A DNA stretch of 64,000 bases from Reticulitermes speratus (Eukaryota; Arthropoda; Insecta; Blattodea; Rhinotermitidae): assembly GCA_021186555.1 (NCBI GenBank), contig JAJKFL010000039.1:39267610-39331609 (forward strand). Reading direction: 5' to 3'. The notes under the pieces are model-generated. The model was not told where the DNA came from. It ran no database searches and saw only the letters and a list, made by a program, of their open reading frames with translations. Position numbers and translations under genes: made by a program. Shown here piece after piece: positions 47,101 to 57,700 of the stretch (the first letter of the stretch is position 1; every line of letters starts with the position of its first letter).

Positions 47101-50100
47101 CTCCAACCGTGTGATTGGTTGGATCTCCGAGTGAATGGGGACAAGCTGAGAGCTAAAGCTCATGCAACGAGGTTCAAGAGAGAGCGAGAGAGCATCATCT
47201 GGACTGCTGAACTGCTGCCACCAACTCTTCTTGACAAATGGAGAAGATAGGTGGAAGTTGTGAAATGTATCTCAGAGAAACTCATTTATTCTGTTTGCTG
47301 TTTGGAGCATACTGCTTATGTATCACTTGACAGTTAGTGTAATAAGAGTGGGGGTGGACTTGAGGTCACATGGTGATGGCTGCCTTGCAGTGGATGCAAC
47401 ACACACACAGCATAATGAAGGAATGCGGCCTGCTCTGATGTCTTGCTGCTGTTTAATAGGACGGGAATATGCGAGTGTAGAACATCAGCTGTTCGTAGAA
47501 ACATGATTGTAACAGGATAGTAGGAATCAACAGTTAACAAACCTGAGACATATAAAACTCTTGAAATGTATCCAAATTAAAATAATTAAAACATATGGTT
47601 AATATTGCCAGTCACAGTGGGCATGTGGTCTGACATGTACTGTCTGTGACTGATCATGCACTAGGATCATGGCTTTGAATCCTACTGTGGGCCTTGAGTT
47701 TCAAAGGTTAAAAATGTATGGAGCCGTACCTTCACTCTCCCATATACCTTCATTGTGTGCACAGGGACCACTGTATTTTAATCAAGGTGTGGATGTGTAT
47801 TTGTGTTATCCTGTGTAGGTGATGAGCCTTGCAATGAGCTAACAGCCATCCAAGGAGTTCTACCGAATATTTAAAAGATTAAATTTCTGAACTTATGGTT
47901 TCTGAATTTGAATAGGCCATAAACTCTATAGAAGAGTATAGTTAAATGTTACTGGATGTTAGGATGTTCATTCAAAATTCCATTCACACTTCCAGAAATA
48001 ATACGTTAAAATTTGAGTGTGTGCCTTCAAAAAGGATTGAAACTTCGAAGTAGCGATACTTTTTGACAAATAAATGTTAGCCATCCTGGTGTTGACATGC
48101 ACGAAGCATGATATTACATACTGTACGGTCTAGATAGCTCTGTAGGCTAGGGAAATGAGGTAGAATTAACAAGAACAAAATTTTGCCAAATGTCATGTGG
48201 GTCCAGGGGCTAGGTGTAAGTCATGTGGCTGAACAGAAGCTAGCATGTGCATCATGGCCAGATAGCAGCAATGAACAGAGCAGATCTGCCACATGTTTCC
48301 GACATTTTACTGTGTGTAGCATCATGATGTTGCCCAAACAACCAGTAGAGCTGCATAAAATTGTGTGTCCCTCTTTTAACTTTAAGTATCACACAGAACA
48401 AGAAGTTTTGCATGACATGAGTAGTCTCATTGAAGGATCAAATTTCTATCCTTACAGTTGACAGGATGGATCTTCCATACTGCAAGGAACATTTATGTTC
48501 TTTACATTACATTAGATCAGGAGTAATAACATATTAGCAGGACAGCACTGTAACTGGTTACTGTTGAATGAGGATAGAAGAAATTTTGATCTTTTTAACC
48601 TTTTCAGGACATTTGTTGCCAAACATTTATGTTTTATTGAAGGTGCCATTCACAGCCAGGTGCCATACTTCTACAGTTGCTGTTGCAACCAGTCTTGCCA
48701 ACTACTGTTTATGTTTATTCTTTTAAATATATTTCTGCACCGATTTTCATACATATATGTTACTTCTTCCAGATATAAACCTATGAAAGCTGTACCAGTA
48801 CAGTCTGATTTTATAACTTGCAGGCCAGGCACCATACCAGTACGTTACTTGTGTTGCATATCTTGAGTGAACATGTAATGCCATAGCTGGACATCATTAC
48901 ATGTTTACTCAAGATACGTAATTCCATACTAGTATGGCATTAAATATTTTTGCATAGTTTTCATTTATATTGCTTTATTAATTGCTGTAATGATTTAGAA
49001 AACAGTATAAACACAAACCATCTTTTTCAGTACACATTACTACGCACAAAACTGATATTTCTTTACCTTGGCCAGCCAATGCCTGAGTGCATTCTGGCAT
49101 TTGTCCTGAACAGTTTAATGAGAAAGTATCCAGTGATCATAAAGCTATTTAACACAGAGACTGTCAGGACAGTGGTGTTAAGTGTAGCAGCAGGACAATT
49201 TGTGTAACTTGCACTGTGTAGACCGTTCACTTGGGCAGACATTTGAGTGCTGTGGTGAGGAGATGGGGACAGGTTGTTAAAGTGTTTCATCTTGTCCTGT
49301 GGGAGATCTTATGCATGTTTGTATCCTGTCTGCCCCACATGACACTTAAATCTGTGGCCATGAATGGTAATTAGGGATTATTGCCCCGTTTTACCCTTTC
49401 CACGCAAGTTACTTCAGATATGATGAATTTTCTTCCAGTGTTCATATCAGAGAAGAGCAATGTGTTCTGTGCATACTGCTATTCAGTATACAAAAAGTTT
49501 GTATGTCGAATTGAGGACTCTGAATCAAAACCCACACTTTTCTTGTTGTGACAGCTTAATGTTTTTTGAGAATTTTTAATGCATTTGCCTGTAGTGCTCT
49601 ATATATATAGCTTAGTGTACTTCATATAAATTATGCTGAAGGATACTGTTGCCACAGAACACTCCACATAGCAGTTTCATTCACTGCAAGAGTCTTTCTC
49701 TGAGATCTTTTGATGCCTGGAATTTTTTCTAAATTATATTCAAAAATTAGGTCCCTTCCTCAATGTAAACACTTCCCATTTCTGTTACAAAGAATAACTG
49801 ATCACTGCTGTTCAGAGACATAATTCTTGTTTATTCCCAGAATTGTGCAAAGTGCATAAATACAGTGTGTGTGGGCAGAGTGCACAGTTTCTTAATGTGA
49901 AAGTAACTCGTATGTATAGTAACGACTGTGCTTTAACAGATTGATTTCATACAAGAGATGCAGCACAAAAGAGCAAAATTTAGAATTAAGGTGAAGTAGG
50001 GCTGCCTCAGTCAACGAGTCCCATTAATTAAGGTGAAGTAGGGCTGTCATGGTCAGTCATTCTGATTAATTAAGTCTTTAATTGCCTATTATTTGTCTTG

Positions 50101-53100
50101 ATCAGTCACTTGAGATGCATAACCTTAACCTACGCATGAAATGTTATTTCAAGTGGCTATAGATTTGCTGTATTAAAGGCCATTGAAATTTCAGTGGGAG
50201 TTTGTTGAGCATAAAGTCTACTGGGAAACCAATTTCTGTCTTTGTAACATTCGTTGCCTGTAAAACTATACTTGTAAAGGATACCTAACCTGATGAAACA
50301 GATAAACTATGTCAATACTAAACATATGAACATTTATTCAGAATGAGAGTTTGTTTTTGACAGCCACTGCCACTCGGTGTACATTCTGTTACCATAAACA
50401 TGACTTGTTAAACAGGGAACAGAAGAATGACAGAATTTTAACTCCTTGGCCTTTACATACAACACATGCTGTTTACACTAACCAATTAAAGAACTGATTA
50501 ATAGAGACTGGTTATCTGATTCAGAATGTTGATCAGCTGACAGCCTTATCACAACCACTGTGTTAGTTCCTGATGTCACATTGCAGCCACTACAAGGAGT
50601 CAATCAACTGTCCATCCCCACTTGTATTCTGTAAAGTATTGAATGTGAAGTTGACCCACGTACCATAACCGATGCAGTGTTAGGTCTCATTTGACTTTGC
50701 ATAAGTAATCTATTGCAGCATAAACAGAACAGCCATTTAAACAAGGGGTTTCATATTGCAGGTGCCACTTTTGGAACAGGAATATGTGCCGTCAAGTTGA
50801 CAGCACTTGGACGTCCACAGTTGCTGGTAAGTTGTGCTGCCATGCTGGTTCCTCTGTATACTTGTTCTGTCACTTTCAGATAATTGTCTGTGACAGTGTT
50901 TCCCAAATTTTTTTATTTCTCAGAGCCCTTTTTGGTTTTGAAGTATCTTGATAGATCCACAGACCAGTAAAATTTAATGTATAACATAAAAAAGTGATCA
51001 AACACGTTTATGTTAATCCAAGATCCATTGAAAGTCTAATGAAACATGTGAGAATAGCCTAAATGAACTGAATATTTTGGTTTCAAGTGAAGTTTATTGT
51101 GATGTATTTAGTGTGTGAACCATAATTTCAATAATATCTGTGGGCTGTCTTTTGTGAAGTCCTGCTTTACAGTTCGTTAGCAGCAATGCCACCTCCAGTT
51201 ATTACACAAAGCACTTTCTTATTTCTCTTCCGCACATGATATGAATTGCTGCTCTGTGTCTAGAAATAGGACTTCATTACTGACTGAAGTATACATACAT
51301 TTCACTACTGATTATTGCTGTCACTTGCTGGTCCTATTCATAACTATTAGCAGATCTGTAACATAATCACAAACAAACAAACTGCTTAGGTTAGTTGTAT
51401 ATAGAAGTTATGATATTACATTATGGACTGCTGGAAGTGGCCCCATCATGTGACATAATATTTATGTGCAAATCCACAATGTCTCTAGCTGTGATTTCCA
51501 CAAGTAAGCCTTGGGTTGGTGTTTTTATATATTATAGCCATAGAGAGATAATATGAAATCACCAATGCTGGCATGCGAACCAAGGCATAGATATGCCGTG
51601 ACCACACAGATGCCCTTTACTGCATCATAATTGCAGCTGCCATCTGGCATCACTAATATCAACTAATCACTCATGCACACAAACCAAGTGCATTATGTAA
51701 GGTAGATTGTAACATTGTGTGTGTATGCGTGGGTGTGCGCGCGCGCTGCGTAACATGTACAGTTGTAAAACTCCCACATTATAGTCTTTTTGAATATGAC
51801 ACCATGTATTTTGGTAGCCTGGTGGAAATGTTTTGGAGGAACCTGCTGCCTCCATCTTCATGGTAAAAGAATGGTACGTGTCGACTAGACCAGTGGTATT
51901 CAACCTTTTTTGTTCGCGTACCCCCAGATATAATTTCTCTTCAACTTTGTACCCCCAAAGTTGTTGGTGCATAATTCAAGTTATACATAGTCTATAATCT
52001 ACATATAAAATAAATTAAATAAATTACATGCAAAATAATGTATTAAATAATAAGTTTTAAATGAGAAAAAGAAGAATCAAGCTATTAAATGACGGCAGCG
52101 GCAATTGTCAAAGAACAAGGTAATATGAAGGAGTGCATCTGTTTGTTTATTGCCCCAACAATATTTTTAAGTAGGTTCATTGCATGGTTAAAAGCAGTGT
52201 AAAACAGTATTAAGGAAAACGTTAATCCCATCCAATAGTGTTCAGTCATGTTCCAACGCACTGTGTGGGATAAAATGAAACTAGCCACCCAGATAAGAAT
52301 TGCATAAAGGAGAGAGAGAGAAAAAAAAAATGGTGCTCCCAAATCGCGTGTCCTTACATCTGGGTCTCTTGTGGCTAACCCTAAATATGGCCCTGATTAT
52401 TCAGTGTTTATCATGAAATAATAGATTTTTTTTTAATATTATGTACCCCCTAAGATGTCTTTGCGTACCCCAGGTTGAATACCACTGGACTAGATTACAC
52501 ATCATTACATCCCTGGGAGCCATAATCTTGATATTTACCTCTGTGAGAGTCTCAGAAGTCTCAGCACTGCGTGTGCTGCCCTTATGTCTGTGAAAGTACA
52601 TTTGTGCTGACCGTGTTGCAGTTGCAACTGTCTGAGGTGATAATGCGCACCAGAAAGTACATGACAGAAGTGCTGGGAGGGGAGGGCAATGTTCTGATGC
52701 ATCATGTGCATGTGGAAGAATTAGAAAAAAAGTTCTTACAAGCCGGTCTCGAGGAGGAGACGGTGAAGAAGTTCCTTAAGCAGCTGACGTACGACAAAGA
52801 AGGGTGAGTGAAGCTGCAGTTATTGTCTGTCTGGAATGTAAGGTTGAGCCCTGTTGTGATTTAATGTTACTTGTGTGCACAGAGTTATTCACTTGTTTCC
52901 TTGGAGTGGAATTGTGGATGAGAACCATCAGCTGAGTGACACATTCCGTGTGCCAGACCTCAAAACGGGTCGCATGGTACGCCTAATTACGCAGCTTACG
53001 CCCAAAGAGGAGGAGATGTTTCGCAATATGATCCGGCGTATGAACAACCTGTGCAGGGTGAGTCAGGAGTATTGCTGCTGCATCCGTCTGGTTTTTTCCA

Positions 53101-54661
53101 GATGTAATTATGGAAGGTGCTGTTACAGACTCTAATGAACCTATTTTTTCACTTTTTACATTGTCTCATTTGTGTTAAGAACAGAACGTTTCAGAAGTTG
53201 GCTGTGCTCACATTACAAGCCAGCTTCTCAGCTTCTGAAATGTCTGCTTTTAACAAAAATACAATGATGGAAGAAGTGTGGAATACATGTGTCAGCTCAG
53301 TCAGACACAATTATCACAAACCTTTGGACTGAATGATCTATTTTCTTAATAACGTGTGAACACTATGCTGTTGGAGTGAGCTCTAGCTTCATTCTTTATA
53401 ATTCTGTCATTAACGACAGCAGAATTTCATGTGTGTAAATTTGTGAGGTGGGAAGAACACATTCAGCATTCAATGAATGGTCTTGCACTGCTATATTTAG
53501 TTTTGAAAATTTGTAGCTTTTATTAGGTTAGGTTTTTAATACTGTAAAGCATCTGAATATGAACCATATTGCCAAATCTCCATTTACAGGTTTTGAAAGA
53601 TCCCACGTAAAATTTACCACAAATACACTATATGTAGAACCTTCATGTGTCTCATTTTTATCATTTCATTTCATTTGTCATTTTGTGACCACAAAAGTGC
53701 CCTGTGCCTATGTTAAATGCCATATAAATTGACTCTCAATAATGACCACCCTTGCAGCAATTAAGTGTGGGTTATGAATCAATTTTAGTGTCCCCTAGAA
53801 AGTAAGTCATTCACACATCCGTGATTACTGTCTTGTGGGATGTGATACTGTGCAGTTCATTAGCTGGATACCAAGTTAAGTACCATCCAAAAGCTCTTAT
53901 GTAGTCTTGAGGACACTCACCACACCACAGTAAGAACCTCAAATCTCACAGAATATTTATTGATGGTTTGGAGTCGAAGTGTGGCACCTACGTCACAGTT
54001 TCCACCAGGCATCTTGCTGGTGGCTTTAGCATGCTATAGTTCAAGGTTTCAACTGTAACTTTATGTGTCTTTCATCGCCAGATGGCAGCAGATTTGGACG
54101 TACGCATTATGGTGGACGCAGAGCAGACGTACTTTCAGCCAGCCATCTGTAGGATTACCCTCGAGATGATGCGCAAGTACAACAAAGAAAAGGTGCGCAG
54201 TTCATGGCAGCCACGTCTTCATAGCTTTATTCCTTCCTGCTCTCTTTCGTTTCCACAGCAATCTGTTTCACTGGTCTCCGCCTTGCAAATGGACTTGTTA
54301 CGTGCTTTTCTCTTCTTTTCTTTGTATCCCTTCTTGAGCCATTCACTGATAGGGACACCATGCTCAGAGAGTAGCTGTATGTATGTGTGTTTGTTAGCGT
54401 TGAAGTGTTTTGCAGATATTCCGTACATTTGTTGAAAATTATAATTACAGGTGTGTTTATTCAAAGATCTGTGTAGACTTTAGTTTATAGAATAAGTAAT
54501 TGAGATCATCCAGTGTTCATTACTTTCCTAAAGTGATTTATGTAAACTTCATTTAAGAAATCATTTAATATTCACTTGATTTAAATGAATGACAATTTAT
54601 TACATAATTCATTGCTTTCTTCTTCATTTATTATTGCTGTGACCATTATTGTTGTTGTTAC

Positions 54662-54701
<40 letters not shown>

Positions 54702-57700
54702 GTTTATCACTTTTATGTATTTTTATCTTTTTTTTTAAGTGTCTACTGCCTTTCATGCAAAGTAATATATTTTTCACTTCAGCTGGCTTAAAGTAGTTAC
54801 TTCATCCAGTAACTAGATATTTTACGACATAACGAGGTACACTAGCGACTTTTCTTCTCATTACGTACTGTAATGAAAACGTTCAGTTTATTTATTTATT
54901 GACGAATTCCATATCCAATCCCACTTACGTGGATGTTGGATTGGTGAATGTATATGTGTATGTATGTATGTAGATACAAAAAGAATTAAATTGTGGCTGA
55001 AAAATGTGATAAGTACTGAAGAATTTTGATGGTTTTTTGTGACATGGGAATTATGAATTTTCATTATGTTGGATATTCATATTACATCTTATTTCACTGG
55101 TTTTATTGCATTTATGTATGCTTAACAATACAGTGGTGTTTCCACTAAATAGTAAAGTTTGTTGTGAATGCTGCCAATTATGGTAAACTCCACCTTCCTC
55201 ATCATGAAAGGGGAAGGAAATGAGAGTGCCCATGTGGTGCTACTCCCAGTGATGGTGGTATTGCCATGAAGTAAATTCCTTATAAATAGTGTTACCATGT
55301 GTGTGCAGGCTGTGGTATTCAATACTTACCAGTGTTACCTGAAGAACACATACGAAGAAACTACATATGACTTGGAGCAAGCCAAGCGACAAAACTTTTA
55401 CTTCGGGGCGAAGCTTGTGCGAGGTGCATACCTGGAACAGGTCAGCAGTTACATTGTGTTTGTGCTTATAAGATGATGGAGTGGGGTGTGTGATGAATTG
55501 AAGTTATTACAGTGAATGAAAGTAATTAAATATTCTCAGATGACAGCAGTCCCGTTGGACTTTATATGAAAATTTTATCTAAAGGTTTCTAATGTGTCTT
55601 GGAGTCTACCCACCATTTTACCAAACTTGACAGGGGCTTTTTTCTGGGGCATTTAGGAGGATAGCTCTTTATTCTGAGCACTTTATGTGGACATCCTCTA
55701 CCTGTTTTTATGGTGTAGTGCCTGTACATCACATTAACATTTGTTGGGCAGTTTGGTTACCATTCCCATGTGTACTTTGAAGATATGTTTATGTTATGTT
55801 TAGATTTTAAATTGAACCTTAAAATATAAAGACAAAATTAATTGTTGTGTAATGTACCAGTTCTTGTGTTTGAAAAGCCATTTTTTTTTAGAACATTGAG
55901 AACATTTGGTTAGAATATCTTGTAACATAAAGTATGGGTGATTTTAGCCGGCCAATGCAAGCCATAAGTAAATGTGAAAAACCACTTAGGTGCATGAATC
56001 TGTGCCCCTCCTACAGTGGGGACGACCTGTAATGCATAAATTTACTTCGTGGCTGAACTGTCTAGAAAATTCACTGTGCATGGATGTGTCTCCCACACGC
56101 TCATTGCTTTTTTAACAGATCATGAGCAGAGTTTTTTTTTTCATGAAATTCTGTTCATAGAAACAAAATGCCTAACTAATCATTAAAACATGAGTGTGGT
56201 AATACAGAAATTTCTCATTTATTTTGATTATCTTCGTGTAATGAGAACTGTGTGCTTTGTAGATCCCACTCACCTACGACCATATGTGCAGGCCTCTGTG
56301 CAAGTAGAAAAAGAACTTTGCCTTATACATAAATCTGACAGCATACACAGTACTTATATTCCTTTCTCTCTCTCTCTCATTTGATTTCAGTGCCTTTCAT
56401 TTAAACATGCCTAATTCATTCGACTTTAATACCATCCATTTTAGCGATTTATTAATCCTACATTTTTGGCTTAAATAAATAATTTCATTACTTGTGGTCT
56501 TCACTCTTTACATTAAAAAAAACACATGAAAACACATTAGCAAGTGATCTGTGTAAGTTGGGGTTGCCTGTATTTGTATTGTAATGCTGGTAACACTGTT
56601 CGATGTTGTCTGCAGGAGCGGGCTCGAGCAGCAGCACTGGGCTACTCTGATCCCACCAACCCCAGTTTTGAGGGCACCACCGAGATGTATCACCGCACCC
56701 TGACTGAATGTCTGCGTCGCATCAAAGATCTGAAAGACCGCAATGAGGATGCAAGGAGAATTGCTATCATGGTGGCCAGTCACAATGAAAACACTGTCCG
56801 ATTTGCCATTGAGAAGTACGCGTTTAGTGTGTCAGTACAGTGAAATCTGAACCCTTTCACACATTTATGGTATTGTCTGTGAATGTAACTTTGTGTTGCA
56901 GGATGAAGGAGATCGGAATCTCACCGGAAGACAAAGTTATCTGTTTTGGACAGCTGCTTGGGATGTGTGATTACATCACATTTCCCCTTGGTGGGTATAT
57001 TTACTGTCTTACTGGAATGGAGCAAGGGCAGCGACACTCAGTTTTAGTAAACCGTTTTGAATTATGAGGTCCCTGCATGTTTAGTAGGTTTTGGCTGATA
57101 GAAGACTGTTTAATGTTGCGCCACACTCCCCTTTTATTTAAGCAAGCGTACTGAACCCATAGATCGGGAAGGGTAGGCACACAACAAAGATAGAATAGAA
57201 TAAATGAAAATATATTGTAACATAACAAAACTTGATAAGGAAAATTCATACAATAATATACAATAATATACATTAGACGCCACACAAGACTGGCCAGCAA
57301 TACTTGCCCTCACACATACCAAAATAAGGTTACCTTGCTGGTGTCGTGGGACTAAACCCAACAAAAGAGAGACGCCTCGGGACCACGACATCAGCCAAGG
57401 GACTCCAACCCCACCGCTGGTCTTGCTGAACAGAATTTAGCCCCCATGGCCGAAACTGAATTTTGAAGTTGACTCCAGGCTGGCTAGGATCAGAGTGAAG
57501 TTACGAACGACTCATACATACAAGGAAAGCTCAGGGCAGGAGGGGGAATAGGAGAGGGGAAAGTGGGAGGAACGATGCGCGCGGCGAAGGTCCATAGGTC
57601 GATGACCGTCAGGGGTACTGGGAGAAAAACTCCCGGTACAATGTTTAAGGTGTAAATTAGATCAGACTGGGATAAAGGAGTAGGAGTTGAATGAACATTT

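Noticed and set aside
50894..51200. hAT-like start CAGTGTTTCCCAAA
   Set aside because: I could not find the matching inverse end or an 8-bp duplication, so the resemblance may be chance or a truncated copy.
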